Shown: one piece after another, positions 43,038 to 52,070 of the stretch | How the letters are laid out: the number at the start of each line of letters is the position of its first letter | How positions within the stretch are numbered: position 1 is the first letter of the stretch | Assembly: GCF_037963835.1 (NCBI RefSeq) | Contig: NZ_CP150145.1 | Location: forward strand, 62,001 to 126,000 | DNA: 64,000 nucleotides | Source of the DNA: Paenibacillus sp. FSL H8-0332 | GTDB taxonomy: Bacteria; Bacillota; Bacilli; Paenibacillales; Paenibacillaceae | Direction: 5' to 3' | The notes under the pieces: generated by a model | Databases searched by the model: none | Seen by the model: the letters and a program-made list of their open reading frames with translations, nothing else | Told to the model about the DNA's origin: nothing | Translations under genes and position numbers: made by a program

Positions 43038-44300
43038 ATGGTACAGGTAGATGGGCAAGAGACAAAGGTGGCTGCACGTTTGACGCACAAGGTATTCTTC
43101 GAACGCGATGATATTGACTTCACGTTCCAGTGGCTGCTGTCGTTTGCACACTGCGGCGGCGTGGCACAGGGGGAATTATTCAAGCTGGCGCGGCAGATCG
43201 ACCCGAACTCTATTACCAGCTGGAAGAATGAATTCGAGCAGGAAGCGGCCAAGGTGGAGGCAACCGCAGAACGAAGTCTGAAGAAGGGCCATCTGATCAG
43301 CGCCGGTGAGGCATTCATCCGTGCCCATTCGTATTACAGGGCAGCCTTCTATGGAGCTTTTCCCGGCGAACCGGATTTCGCGCGGTATCACGGCAAAAGT
43401 GTGGAATGCTTCCGCAAGGCGCTGGATGCGAAGTCTGAGCAAATTCCCCATGAATGGGTCGAGGTGGAATACAAGGGGTATAAGTTCCCGGGCTGCTTTC
43501 TGAAGGCGGAACACGGTAATGCGCCTAAGCCAACAATAATTTTCCATAATGGCGGGGAGACGCATAAGGAAGACACCTATTTTCTCGGAGGGCAAGCGGC
43601 TATTGACCGGGGATACAACGCGCTGATCGTAGATCTTCCTTATGATGTATGTGTCAGATTCTATGAGCCGGAGGCGACAGCCCGGAACTTCCCGCGCGAG
43701 GAGCTGCATAATGTCTACAGAGCCACCACGGATTTCGTTCTGGCCCGTCCGGATGTGGACCCTGAGCGGCTGGTGGTCAGCGGCATGAGCTATGGCGGGG
43801 CCAAGACGATGGTGCATGCCAGCTGTGACGACCGCTTCGCAGCGGCAGTGCCCAACTCACCGGTGTACTCCATGGCGTCCTTCATTGAACGTGGTATGCC
43901 TTCGTTTCTCCGGGGCAGTGCAGAAGAAGCGGCGGAGCAGACTAAGAAAATGCCATACACCGGCCAGGTCCTGTTCGCCGCATCGGCTTGGTCGCACGGC
44001 TTCGACAGTATTGCCGAATGGTATCATCTAGCCAGGGAAGCCATCGAAGTGGACCCGAAGGACGTCAAATGTCCCCTGCTCTCCATGTATTCTGAAGCGG
44101 AGCATCCTGAGATGCAGCGGCAGGCGAGAGACACTTACGAGAAGGCTCCGAACAAGAAGAACGCGATCTTCAAGGGGACGGAAGAGGATGGTGCCGACCT
44201 GCACTGCCAGCTGAATAATCTGCCGCTCAGCTACCAGGTGATGTTTGACTGGCTGGACGAGGTGCTGGATTATAACATTCAGCTACAACCGGCGCAGTAA
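43038..44300 (+). CDS. Alpha/beta hydrolase with helical cap (DHPON hydrolase-like)
   Basis: A 420-aa two-part protein. Residues 1-130 are a helical cap region (DDIDFTFQWLLSFAHCGGVA, HLISAGEAFIRAHSYYRAAF). The rest is an alpha/beta hydrolase core with the oxyanion strand PTIIFHNGGE, nucleophile elbow VSGMSYGGAK (Ser about 255), and acid/His region (MYSEAEHPE, DGADLHCQLNN). The layout resembles 2,6-dihydropseudooxynicotine hydrolase and related C-C hydrolases. AAGGAGGA lies 7 bases before ATG 43038. A TetR gene follows; substrate unknown. Confidence 0.85.
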   Translation: MVQVDGQETKVAARLTHKVFFERDDIDFTFQWLLSFAHCGGVAQGELFKLARQIDPNSITSWKNEFEQEAAKVEATAERSLKKGHLISAGEAFIRAHSYYRAAFYGAFPGEPDFARYHGKSVECFRKALDAKSEQIPHEWVEVEYKGYKFPGCFLKAEHGNAPKPTIIFHNGGETHKEDTYFLGGQAAIDRGYNALIVDLPYDVCVRFYEPEATARNFPREELHNVYRATTDFVLARPDVDPERLVVSGMSYGGAKTMVHASCDDRFAAAVPNSPVYSMASFIERGMPSFLRGSAEEAAEQTKKMPYTGQVLFAASAWSHGFDSIAEWYHLAREAIEVDPKDVKCPLLSMYSEAEHPEMQRQARDTYEKAPNKKNAIFKGTEEDGADLHCQLNNLPLSYQVMFDWLDEVLDYNIQLQPAQ

Positions 44301-44322
44301 GCAATTCTGCAGGTTCGGGCCG

Positions 44323-44359
44323 GATCTGTGGTGCTGTCCTTTCAGCACCGCAGATCTTT
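44323..44359 (+). terminator. Terminator after the hydrolase gene
   Basis: GATCTGTGGTGCTG pairs along 14 positions with CAGCACCGCAGATC and is followed by TTTG. Confidence 0.7.
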
Positions 44360-44392
44360 GACTACATATAAGGATTGGAGCAATAGAGTGCC

Positions 44393-44980
44393 ATGACGAC
44401 TGAGAAACCGGGCTTGAGAGAACGTAAGAAGGAAGAAACCAGGCGGACGCTGAGTGATGTAGCATGTAGTCTAGCCATGGAGAGAGGAGCCAGTCAGGTC
44501 CGGGTGGAGGATATTGCCGCAGCCGCGAATGTCTCCATGCGGACGTTCAATAACTATTTTGCGTCCAAAGAGGCTGCGATGGTCGGCAATGCGTATCAGC
44601 GTTCCGAGCGGGTTGCTACTACCCTTGCCGGCCGCCCTGCTGATGAACCGCTTCAGGACTCAATCCGCTCCGCTGTACTTGAAGGATTCGCTGAGACTAC
44701 AGACCGGCAGTGGTATGCGCGCATCGTCCTTCTCCGCGATGATCCGGCATTGTTCGGCGCGACGCGCAAGGTGGAGATCGAGATTGAGCGGGAGCTCGCC
44801 AAGGTGATCGCGGAACGTACACATAAGGATTTGAAGCTTGATCTCTATCCCACCTTATTGGCCTCGCTGCTCATGGCGGCGATACGCGCAGCGGTTTTCC
44901 ATTGGGTAAGCGCCCCTCCCGGAGGGGAGACGCTGAACGACATGCTGGAACAGGCGATTGGGCGATTGAGGTTTGAGTAA
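44393..44980 (+). CDS. TetR-family transcriptional regulator
   Basis: A 195-aa regulator with an N-terminal TetR HTH (LRERKKEETRRTLSDVACSL, then VRVEDIAAAANVSMRTFNNY) and a C-terminal ligand-binding region with a hydrophobic helix (LYPTLLASLLMAAIRAAVFH). It lies after the hydrolase gene in the same direction, 92 bases away across a hairpin, so it may or may not be co-transcribed. Target unknown; either the hydrolase or the ABC genes downstream could be controlled. Confidence 0.9.
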   Translation: MTTEKPGLRERKKEETRRTLSDVACSLAMERGASQVRVEDIAAAANVSMRTFNNYFASKEAAMVGNAYQRSERVATTLAGRPADEPLQDSIRSAVLEGFAETTDRQWYARIVLLRDDPALFGATRKVEIEIERELAKVIAERTHKDLKLDLYPTLLASLLMAAIRAAVFHWVSAPPGGETLNDMLEQAIGRLRFE

Positions 44981-44991
44981 TATGCACACGG

Positions 44992-45041
44992 AGGCGCTCC
45001 TGCTACGATAACGGAATCGTGGACAGGAGCGCTTTGTTTTT
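44992..45041 (+). terminator. Terminator after the TetR gene
   Basis: GGCGCTCCTG pairs with CAGGAGCGC, with an inner CGAT/ATCG stem, and is followed by TTTGTTTTT. Confidence 0.85.
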
Positions 45042-45046
45042 GCCGG

Positions 45047-45076
45047 GTGACAGTTGTCACTTTGAATCGATGACAG
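45047..45076 (+). promoter_or_regulatory. Palindrome upstream of the yvfRSTU-like operon
   Basis: GTGACAGTTGTCAC is a perfect 14-base palindrome at 45047-45060, with an extra TGACAG half-site at 45071-45076. It lies about 80-110 bases before the first gene and could bind the operon's own NarL-type regulator. Confidence 0.5.
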
Positions 45077-45155
45077 TCCATACTGATGCTCCACTCCGGT
45101 CTCCGGTACTATAGCAATATAGCCAAGAGGGCAGAAGGACACGGAGGGATACACG

Positions 45156-46067
45156 ATGGAACATGTCATTGAAATGAAGAATGTCAGCCGCAGCTTCCAG
45201 GAGAAGCAAGCGGTGAAGCAGGTGAGCTTCAGCATTAGCCGCGGCTCGATCACAGCGGTGCTTGGCCCTAACGGAGCCGGCAAAACCACCACACTGGCGA
45301 TGCTTCTTGGCTTGCTTGAGCCCTCGGAGGGCAGCGTGAAGGTGTTCGGTCTTAAGCCGGCAGACGTCAGGGTGAAGCAGCGGACCGGAGCCATGCTCCA
45401 GGAGGTCAGTGTCATGGACCGGCTGAAGGTCCGGGAGATTCTGGCCCTGATCCGCAGCTATTATCCCAAGCCTATGGAGATGGAGACGCTGCTTCAGGCC
45501 ACGGGCCTTGGAGCGGGAGATTTGAACCGCTATGCGGAGAAGCTCTCCGGCGGGCAAAAACGCAGTCTCAGCTTCGCGCTGGCGTTGGCGGGTAACCCGG
45601 ATTTGCTGTTTTTTGACGAACCGACGGTGGGGCTGGATACGATGGCCCGGCGGCATTTCTGGGAGAGGGTGCGGGGACTGGCCGATCAGGGCAAGACGAT
45701 TCTGTTCAGCACCCATTATCTTCAGGAGGCTGAGGATATCGCGGACCGGATTCTGCTGTTCAACCGGGGAGTGCTGGCGGCGGACGGAAGCCCGGATGAG
45801 ATTAAGGCGAGACTGGTCAAAAAGTCGCTGTCCTTCCTGGCGCTCGGCGACCCGGCGCTGCTGCGCAATCAATTGCTGGAGCTGCCAGCAGTGGAAGGCT
45901 GCTACGAGAAGGATGGACGGCTGCATGTGACGACAGGGAATACGGATGAGGCGCTGCGGGCTATTTTCGTGAACGGGCTGGCCGTGCAGGATGTACGGAT
46001 TGACCAGGGGAAGCTGGATGAAGCGTTCGAGCAATTGACCCTGAATCCAGAGGAGGCGGCAGTATGA
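45156..46067 (+). CDS. yvfR: ABC transporter ATP-binding protein (YvfR-like)
   Basis: A 303-aa ATPase with Walker A (GPNGAGKTTT, about 38-47), Q-loop, signature LSGGQKRSLS (about 131-140), Walker B LLFFDEPTVGLD and a C-terminal extension of about 90 residues typical of drug/antibiotic-type exporters. It overlaps the permease gene by 4 bases (ATGA). Gene order and lengths (303, 246, 383 and 200 aa) match B. subtilis yvfRSTU. Such units sense and export a peptide or antibiotic. RBS GGAGGG precedes the ATG. Confidence 0.92.
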   Translation: MEHVIEMKNVSRSFQEKQAVKQVSFSISRGSITAVLGPNGAGKTTTLAMLLGLLEPSEGSVKVFGLKPADVRVKQRTGAMLQEVSVMDRLKVREILALIRSYYPKPMEMETLLQATGLGAGDLNRYAEKLSGGQKRSLSFALALAGNPDLLFFDEPTVGLDTMARRHFWERVRGLADQGKTILFSTHYLQEAEDIADRILLFNRGVLAADGSPDEIKARLVKKSLSFLALGDPALLRNQLLELPAVEGCYEKDGRLHVTTGNTDEALRAIFVNGLAVQDVRIDQGKLDEAFEQLTLNPEEAAV

Positions 46068-46804
46068 TAAAACCTATGATGGCCCAGTGCAAGGCAGAGC
46101 TGCTGCGGATTATCCGCAATCCCTATTATGTATTCTGGTCGCTGCTCATGCCGATTATGTTCTACTTCATCTTCACGCGGGTGGTGAATACGGGGGCGGA
46201 CGATACGAAGCAGTGGCAGGCGCATTATCTGATGTCGATGGCGGCCTTCAGCGTGATGGGCTCGGCGATTATGACCCTCGGCATCCGGCTGGTGCAGGAG
46301 CAGACGCAGGGCTGGAATACGTTTATCCGCATTACTCCGCTGCCGTCCTCAGTATATTTTTTCGGCAAAATGTTCGGTCAGAGCGTCATGCATCTGTTCT
46401 CGATTCTGTGTATTTTCGCAGCCGGGTATCTGATTAACGGGGTATCGCTAACTGCCTCGGAGTGGCTGCTTAGCGGACTGTGGCTGCTTGCTGGCTCTCT
46501 GCCTTTTCTGGCGCTGGGTACGATTATCGGGTCCATGAAGCGGGTGGATACGGCGAGCGGAGTGAGCAATGTGCTCTATATGGGGCTGGCGGTGGCCGGG
46601 GGCATGTGGATGCCTCTCGACATTATGCCTAAGCTGATGCAGAAGATCGGGAACTGGCTGCCGTCCTACAATTATGGAGCTGGGGCCTGGGCGATTGTAG
46701 CGGGAGGTTCCCCGTCGTGGAAGGCCGTGCTGCTGCTGCTCGGTTACCTGGCTGTATTTATGTTATTATCGGTCTATATAAGGCGAAAACAGGAAGCGGT
46801 GTAA
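46064..46804 (+). CDS. yvfS: ABC-2 type permease (YvfS-like)
   Basis: A 246-aa membrane protein with six predicted helices in the ABC-2 pattern (NPYYVFWSLLMPIMFYFIFT, then AFSVMGSAIMTLGIRLVQEQ, SLPFLALGTIIGSM, LYMGLAVAGGMWMPLDIMPK). It forms the membrane channel with the preceding ATPase. Length equals B. subtilis YvfS. Start overlaps the upstream stop by 4 bases. Confidence 0.9.
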   Translation: MIKPMMAQCKAELLRIIRNPYYVFWSLLMPIMFYFIFTRVVNTGADDTKQWQAHYLMSMAAFSVMGSAIMTLGIRLVQEQTQGWNTFIRITPLPSSVYFFGKMFGQSVMHLFSILCIFAAGYLINGVSLTASEWLLSGLWLLAGSLPFLALGTIIGSMKRVDTASGVSNVLYMGLAVAGGMWMPLDIMPKLMQKIGNWLPSYNYGAGAWAIVAGGSPSWKAVLLLLGYLAVFMLLSVYIRRKQEAV

Positions 46805-46807
46805 TCC

Positions 46808-47959
46808 ATGGTGGCGCGTCAGCAGTTCCGGGTCTTTCCGGAAAGGTTCGGTTTCTTCCCCTATATCTGGCTGATCTATCTGGTGTTCCCGGTGATGAAT
46901 TTCGCTGGCTACAGCGGCTATAAGCTGATGGCGGGTTATGCGCTGCTCTTGCTGTTCCTGGTGACGTACCGCCAGCTCTATTGGGCGGAAGATAGAATGT
47001 ATACGGCCTGGTTGGGACTGCAGCTGCTGATTATTGTCGTGCTAACCGTAGTCTATAGCCCCTACAATATGTATATGGGCTTCTTCTCCAGTAACTTTGT
47101 AGGCTGGTATACCGATATGCGCCGGTTCAGACGGGCTCTGGCGGCGTTTACCGCCGTGCTGGCCGGACTGGGCCTGTTCTATCTGCCGCAGGTGTATGGC
47201 CCGGATATCCTGTTCATGCTGCCATTTGCGCTAATGATGCTGATCACGCCCTTCGGCATCCGCTCCATTAACCGGCGGCGGGTGCTGGAGAAGGAGCTGG
47301 ACCAGGCCAACGAGCAGATCAAGGAAATGATCAAGCGCGAGGAACGGATGCGCATCGCCCGCGATTTGCATGACACGATGGGACACACACTGTCGCTTAT
47401 TACGCTTAAGAGCCAGCTGATCGAGAAGCTGGTCGTCAAGAATCCTGAGCGGGCGCAGGCGGAAGCGCGAGAGATCCAGCGGACCTCACGGGCTGCGCTG
47501 CGCCAAGTACGGGAGCTGGTCTCGGAGATGCGCGCGGTCTCAGTCGCCGAAGAGCTGGCCGAGGCGACGGAGATGCTGCGCAGCGCGGAGATCGCGCTTG
47601 AGGTAGAGGGAGATGCAGCACTGCCGGGCGTATCCGATCTGACGCAGAGTATTCTCAGCCTCTGTATCAAGGAGGGAATCACCAATATCGTCAAGCATAG
47701 CCGTGCGGACCAGTGCCGGATTAGCATCGTAATGACACCCGGCGAGGTACAGATTACGCTGGAGGATAACGGCATAGGGGTAGAAGCCGGCGGTTCGCAA
47801 GGGACGGAGCGCCGGGACGGCAACGGCATGAAGGGGATGGGCGAGCGGCTGGCCCTGATTGACGGCTCGCTGACGCTTGCTCCGGGACCCGGCGGGGGAA
47901 CCCGGCTGACGGTGGTAATACCACGGGTAGTTAATGGAAAGGATGGGGAAACGGCATGA
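46808..47959 (+). CDS. yvfT: DesK-type sensor histidine kinase (YvfT-like)
   Basis: A 383-aa kinase with five or six membrane helices in residues 15-155, a short coiled linker, the HisKA_3 phosphoacceptor (RIARDLHDTMGHTLSLITLK, His about 188) and a HATPase domain (LEDNGIGVEAGG, GNGMKGMGERLALIDG). No large outside domain, so the signal is likely membrane-borne or comes through the ABC transporter, as in DesK and LiaS types. Overlaps the regulator gene by 4 bases. Confidence 0.92.
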   Translation: MVARQQFRVFPERFGFFPYIWLIYLVFPVMNFAGYSGYKLMAGYALLLLFLVTYRQLYWAEDRMYTAWLGLQLLIIVVLTVVYSPYNMYMGFFSSNFVGWYTDMRRFRRALAAFTAVLAGLGLFYLPQVYGPDILFMLPFALMMLITPFGIRSINRRRVLEKELDQANEQIKEMIKREERMRIARDLHDTMGHTLSLITLKSQLIEKLVVKNPERAQAEAREIQRTSRAALRQVRELVSEMRAVSVAEELAEATEMLRSAEIALEVEGDAALPGVSDLTQSILSLCIKEGITNIVKHSRADQCRISIVMTPGEVQITLEDNGIGVEAGGSQGTERRDGNGMKGMGERLALIDGSLTLAPGPGGGTRLTVVIPRVVNGKDGETA

Positions 47960-48558
47960 TCAGGATCATAATTGCCGAGGATCAGCGGCTGCTGCGCGGC
48001 GCAATGGCATCGCTGCTTGATCTGGAGGATGATATTGAGGTGGCGGGCGAAGCCGGGGATGGGGCGGAGGCGCTGGCCCTGATCGAACGTGTCCAGCCGG
48101 ATGTATGCCTGATGGATATTGAAATGCCGCTGATGAGCGGCCTGGAGGTGGCGGAGATACTGAAATCGCGGGGCTGCGCCACCAAGATTATTATCCTGAC
48201 CACCTTCGCCCGTCCCGGCTATTTCGAGCGCGGGGTGAAGGCCGGAATTCAGGGGTATCTGCTGAAGGATGAGCCGGTGGATAAGCTGGCGGATGCCATC
48301 CGCCGCGTGATGGCCGGAGGCCGCGAGGTCTCACCCGAGCTGGTCTTCGGCAGCCTGCGCGAAGAGAACCCGCTCTCGGACCGGGAGCGGGAGATTCTGA
48401 AGCTGGCCGCCGCGGGCCGGAGCGCCGGAGAGATCGCCGCGGCGCTCCACCTCTCCTACGGCACCGTCCGCAACTACATCTCGGAGATCCTCAGCAAGCT
48501 TGCGGTCAAGACCCGGATCGAAGCCGTGCGGCTGGCGGAGGAGAAGGGCTGGATGTAA
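47956..48558 (+). CDS. yvfU: NarL-type response regulator (YvfU-like)
   Basis: A 200-aa regulator with a receiver domain (phosphoacceptor Asp in CLMDIEMPLMSG near residue 54; Lys in GYLLKDEPVDKL) and a LuxR-type HTH at about 138-198 (LSDREREILKLAAAGRSAGE, then LSYGTVRNYISEILSKL). It should be phosphorylated by the kinase above and control the operon. Length equals B. subtilis YvfU. No terminator is obvious; a repeat array follows. Confidence 0.93.
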   Translation: MIRIIIAEDQRLLRGAMASLLDLEDDIEVAGEAGDGAEALALIERVQPDVCLMDIEMPLMSGLEVAEILKSRGCATKIIILTTFARPGYFERGVKAGIQGYLLKDEPVDKLADAIRRVMAGGREVSPELVFGSLREENPLSDREREILKLAAAGRSAGEIAAALHLSYGTVRNYISEILSKLAVKTRIEAVRLAEEKGWM

Positions 48559-48575
48559 GGCGGCTAAATTAGCTC

Positions 48576-48762
48576 AATTGTAATTAGTACAACAGATGTC
48601 CCCTGAATCCGCAGCAAAATCGAATCTGTTGTACGCTGTACAGCAGAAATCTGCGAAAGTGGTGTTTATGGGCAAGTAAACAAAAATCTGCTGTATAAAA
48701 TACAGCAGAAGTGAATTTTGCCTGGAATATTGCAGATTCTATTGTAGTAAATACAATCAGGC
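48576..48762. repeat. Intergenic array of type B repeat units
   Basis: Imperfect palindromes such as CTGTTGTACGCTGTACAGCA and CTGCTGTATAAAATACAGCA are centred near 48586, 48636, 48698 and 48747 (spacings 50, 62, 49). They fill the gap between the convergent yvfU-like and thiZ-like genes. Same unit type as at 19260-19432 and 42344-42514. Confidence 0.75.
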
Positions 48763-48819
48763 AGAGTTATGCCGCTACAGACTACAGGTAGTGCCAAATC
48801 ACCAGCGCAGCAACCCCTC

Positions 48820-49662
48820 TTAGCTCTGGCTCTTCGCCTGCTCCTCGCGCATCCACTCTGAGAGCTGGCGCCGCATCCGGAGGAACTCCGGCGAATCGGC
48901 GATCTCTTCGCGGCGCGGACGCGGGAAGGGGACCTCCACGGTGTGGAGGACGGAGCCGGGACGTCCCGAGAAGACGTAGATGCGGGTGGAGAGCAGCAGC
49001 GCCTCCTCGATGTTGTGCGTGATGAACAGCACGGAACGGCGGTTCTCCTCCCACAGCTCCAGCAGCCAGCGCTGCATCTGCTCGCGCGTCAGCGCATCGA
49101 GCGCGCTGAACGGCTCATCGAGCAGCATCAGCTCCTGCGGCGCGAGCATGGCCCGCAGGAAGGCGGCCCGCTGCTGCATGCCGCCGGACAGCATGTGCGG
49201 GTAGGCCCGCTCGAAGCCGCCGAGGCCGATCTTCGCCAGCCAGTGGCGCGCAGCCTCGCGGGCCTCCCGCTGCGGGGCGCCTTGCAGCTCGCCGCCAAGC
49301 AGGACGTTGTCCAGTGTGCTGCGCCACGGAAACAGCGCGGGCTGCTGCGGCATATAGCTGATCTTACCGCGCTGCCCGGTCACCGGGATGCCGTTCATGC
49401 GTACGGTTCCAGTATCGGGCAGCGTAAGGCCGCCGATAATATGGAACAGCGTGCTTTTGCCGCAGCCGGACGGGCCGACAATGGAGACGAATTCCTGCGG
49501 CTCCACGGTCAGGGACACCTGATTCAGCACCTGCGTCTCCCGGCGGCGGTGCGTGAATGACTTGGAGATGCCGCTGACTTCCAGTGCAGGCGGTGTATTC
49601 CTTACCTTAGGGCGTCCGTCTCCGTCCGCCTTATCCAGTTCAATCCTCGTAAGCTCAGACAC
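48820..49662 (-). CDS. thiZ: Thiamine-precursor ABC transporter ATP-binding protein
   Basis: A 280-aa ATPase of the nitrate/sulfonate/HMP importer type: Walker A GPSGCGKST (about 64-72), signature MLSGGMQQRAAFLRAMLAPQ, Walker B LMLLDEPFSALD and the FITHNIEEALLLS switch. GTG start with AAGGAGG upstream. It is the last gene of a TPP-riboswitch operon, so it most likely powers uptake of a thiamine pyrimidine precursor (HMP or formylaminopyrimidine). Confidence 0.9.
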   Translation of the reverse strand: MSELTRIELDKADGDGRPKVRNTPPALEVSGISKSFTHRRRETQVLNQVSLTVEPQEFVSIVGPSGCGKSTLFHIIGGLTLPDTGTVRMNGIPVTGQRGKISYMPQQPALFPWRSTLDNVLLGGELQGAPQREAREAARHWLAKIGLGGFERAYPHMLSGGMQQRAAFLRAMLAPQELMLLDEPFSALDALTREQMQRWLLELWEENRRSVLFITHNIEEALLLSTRIYVFSGRPGSVLHTVEVPFPRPRREEIADSPEFLRMRRQLSEWMREEQAKSQS

Positions 49663-49724
49663 TTGGCTTAGCCTCCTTCAGTTGATTATTTCTGATTCCG
49701 TTTTGGATTATCCTCTCGTGCTTC

Positions 49725-50486
49725 TTAAGCTTCCTTGCGCGGCTTCCAGCGCACCAGCCATCTCTCCAGCAGGGCAATGAGTGCGAATAATACGAGACTT
49801 AGCAGCACGATAATGGCGATGGCTACGAACATCCGGTCCGCACGGTAAGAGGCCTTTTGCAGCAGCAAATAGTAGCCGATGCCCTTGTCAGCGCCGATCC
49901 ATTCGGCCACCACCGCGCCCATAACGGCATAGGTGGCGGAGATTTTGAGGCCCGAGAACAGAGAGGGAAGCGAGCCGGGAAGCTCCAGCTTGGTGAAGAT
50001 CTGCCACTTGCCCGCACCGGCCATCTTCATATAATTCATCATCACCCGGTCGCTTTGGGCCAGCCCGCCCATGGCTGCAACAGCTACGGGGAAGAAGCAG
50101 ACGAGGGTGATCAGGATGATTTTGGGCAGCAGGCCGAAGCCGAACCAGATAATCAGCAGCGGGGCCAGCGCAAGGGAGGGCACATTCTGGCTGAGGATCA
50201 GCAGCGGATAGAACGCTCTCTTGAGCCAGGGCAGCAGATGCAGCAGCAGGGCGGTGAAGAGGCCGATGCCCGTGCCGACCGGGAAGCCGATCAGGGTCAG
50301 CCGCAGCGTAGCAGCGGTGTGCTCCCAGATCCCGGAGGCGTTGTTCTTCGACTCACGCGCGATATCCGTGGGACTCGGCAACTGGTAGGCCGGGATGTCG
50401 AACAGCATGACCGATAGCTGCCATATCCCGACAAAAAAGAGGACCGCCACAAAGGGCGGCCACACTAGCTTCCAGGTGCTTCTCAC
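49725..50486 (-). CDS. thiX: Thiamine-precursor ABC transporter permease
   Basis: A 253-aa inner-membrane permease with six helices and the BPD_transp_1 EAA-type loop (AGAGKWQIFTKLELPGSLPS, about 150-169). The GTG start overlaps the stop of the thiamine-binding-fold gene by 4 bases. Together with the ATPase and lipoprotein it makes a complete importer under TPP control. Confidence 0.9.
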   Translation of the reverse strand: MRSTWKLVWPPFVAVLFFVGIWQLSVMLFDIPAYQLPSPTDIARESKNNASGIWEHTAATLRLTLIGFPVGTGIGLFTALLLHLLPWLKRAFYPLLILSQNVPSLALAPLLIIWFGFGLLPKIILITLVCFFPVAVAAMGGLAQSDRVMMNYMKMAGAGKWQIFTKLELPGSLPSLFSGLKISATYAVMGAVVAEWIGADKGIGYYLLLQKASYRADRMFVAIAIIVLLSLVLFALIALLERWLVRWKPRKEA

Positions 50487-50776
50487 GGCCGGTATTTCTC
50501 CGTCAGCTTATCCATGCTGATGCCGCCCGGATTATGGGCGATCTTGATCTGTGAGATCACACTCGGACTGCCGGAAGCGATCAGCGCCTCATGCATGTCA
50601 CGCACGATATCCAGCAGCTCGGACAGTTCGCCTTCCATCGTGGTCTCCAGCGGATTCACCTGATGCTTCACGCCTGATTTCTGAATGACCTCTATAGCCT
50701 TGTCCACGTAAGGGATGGAATCCTCGTTGTTCGGTGTCTTGGGAATTACCTGAATGCTAAGCAGTGTGTTAGCCAT
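50483..50776 (-). CDS. Thiamine-binding fold protein (MTH1187/YkoF family)
   Basis: A 97-aa protein of the thiamine-binding (PF01910, MTH1187) family, with LLSIQVIPKTPN at the start and HQVNPLETTMEGELSELLDI in the middle. These small ferredoxin-like proteins form oligomers that bind thiamine or its hydroxymethylpyrimidine part. Here it is inserted between the lipoprotein and permease genes of the transporter, so it may act as a cytosolic receiver or sensor for the imported compound. RBS GGAAGGA precedes the ATG. Confidence 0.88.
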   Translation of the reverse strand: MANTLLSIQVIPKTPNNEDSIPYVDKAIEVIQKSGVKHQVNPLETTMEGELSELLDIVRDMHEALIASGSPSVISQIKIAHNPGGISMDKLTEKYRP

Positions 50777-50828
50777 GATGAATCCTTCCTCTCCAAGTTA
50801 AGTGTAAGATTCCCGCCATGCGGGTTCA

Positions 50829-51902
50829 TTATGATTCCGGCAAAAATTCATTCGTAAACGTACTCTCCGCATCCAGCGGCTTATCCAGCAGCTTCAGGCC
50901 GTACATCCAGTCGGCGTAATTCTTCCAGATCTCAAGCTTCTGCTCACCCCAGCGCGGGGCGTCTTCCTTGTATTTCGGGCTAAGCCATTTCTGGCTGGCC
51001 AGCACCAGCTTGGGGTCCAGATCAGGTACAGCATCGGACAAGACCGTCGCGGCTTCTTCCGGGTGGTCGATGGCGTACTGATAGCCTTTTGACGTAGCCT
51101 TCAGGAATGCCTTCACCACTTCAGGATGCTCGGCGATCTCCTTCTCGCTGGTCGTCAGTACCGGGGTGTAGTAATCCAGCTGCGGAGCGTAATCCTTCAG
51201 ATACAGCATATCCAGTGGCTCCCCGCGCAGCTCAGCTTCCACCCCGGTCCAGGCGTAGAAGATCCAGGCGAAGTCAATATCCCGCTTCACGGCTGTGAAA
51301 AAGTCCGCTTCGCCGATATTCACCAGCTTCACCTTGGAGACATCCCCGCCTTCGGGGTCCATGATGGCTTTCATGGCAGCCTGCTCCGCAGGGGAGCCCC
51401 AGCCTCCGTACGTTTTACCTTCAAAATCCTTCGGCGTCTTAATATTGCGGTCCTTCGGAGCCGCGAAGCCGGAGGTGTTATGCTGAATGATTGCAGCAAT
51501 TGATACCAGCGGCACATCCTGCAGACGAGCCAGGGTCAGCGCCTCTTGGGCACTGATGCCGAATTGGGCTTCACCGGAAGTGACCATCGTGTCGGACCCG
51601 GCAGCACCAGGCTGTACAATCTGAACGTCAAGACCTTCCTCCGCGTAATAGCCAAGCTCCTTAGCTGCATACAGGCCGGTATGATTCGTGTTCGGCGTCC
51701 AGTCCAGGGCAATCTTGACCGGCGTCAGCGCCTTAGGTGCATCCGTGGGTGCGGCTGCGGATGCATCAGGCGCAGCCGTGCTGTTCCCGGCAGCAGGTGC
51801 GCTGGCTCCTGCATTGCCGCTGTTGTTCCCGCCGCCACATCCCGCTACGGTGAGCAGCAGCATGGAGCTGAGCAGTAGTGTGACTGTTTTTTTGACTCCC
51901 AT
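50829..51902 (-). CDS. thiY: Thiamine-precursor ABC transporter substrate-binding lipoprotein
   Basis: A 357-aa lipoprotein of the NMT1/THI5-like family. Signal peptide with lipobox LTVAGC (lipidated Cys about 22), an Ala/Ser/Pro linker to about residue 60, then the binding domain (IALDWTPNTNHTGLYAAKEL, QFGISAQEALTLAR, YGGWGSPAEQAAM). The WTPNTNH start is typical of pyrimidine-binding ThiY/THI5 proteins. First gene after the TPP riboswitch. It captures the pyrimidine precursor outside the cell. Confidence 0.93.
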   Translation of the reverse strand: MGVKKTVTLLLSSMLLLTVAGCGGGNNSGNAGASAPAAGNSTAAPDASAAAPTDAPKALTPVKIALDWTPNTNHTGLYAAKELGYYAEEGLDVQIVQPGAAGSDTMVTSGEAQFGISAQEALTLARLQDVPLVSIAAIIQHNTSGFAAPKDRNIKTPKDFEGKTYGGWGSPAEQAAMKAIMDPEGGDVSKVKLVNIGEADFFTAVKRDIDFAWIFYAWTGVEAELRGEPLDMLYLKDYAPQLDYYTPVLTTSEKEIAEHPEVVKAFLKATSKGYQYAIDHPEEAATVLSDAVPDLDPKLVLASQKWLSPKYKEDAPRWGEQKLEIWKNYADWMYGLKLLDKPLDAESTFTNEFLPES

Positions 51903-51979
51903 TTCTCTTTCTCTCTCCTTCCAGCAACCCCTGGTCTTCAGAGCTTACAGAAACCTTATTCCTGTACATCCTTAGAATC

Positions 51980-52006
51980 AAAAAAGCGTCCCGAAGATCG
52001 GGACGC
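51980..52006 (-). terminator. Terminator of the TPP riboswitch
   Basis: On the minus strand GCGTCCCGA and its partner TCGGGACGC form a 9-bp stem followed by six T residues, between the aptamer and the thiY start. TPP binding should favour it and lower expression. Confidence 0.88.
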
Positions 52007-52070
52007 CAGTGACTTGCGTGAGGGGACTTCAGCTTCAGTACCGCTTAAGGCACTGTGCCGAATGAAGATT

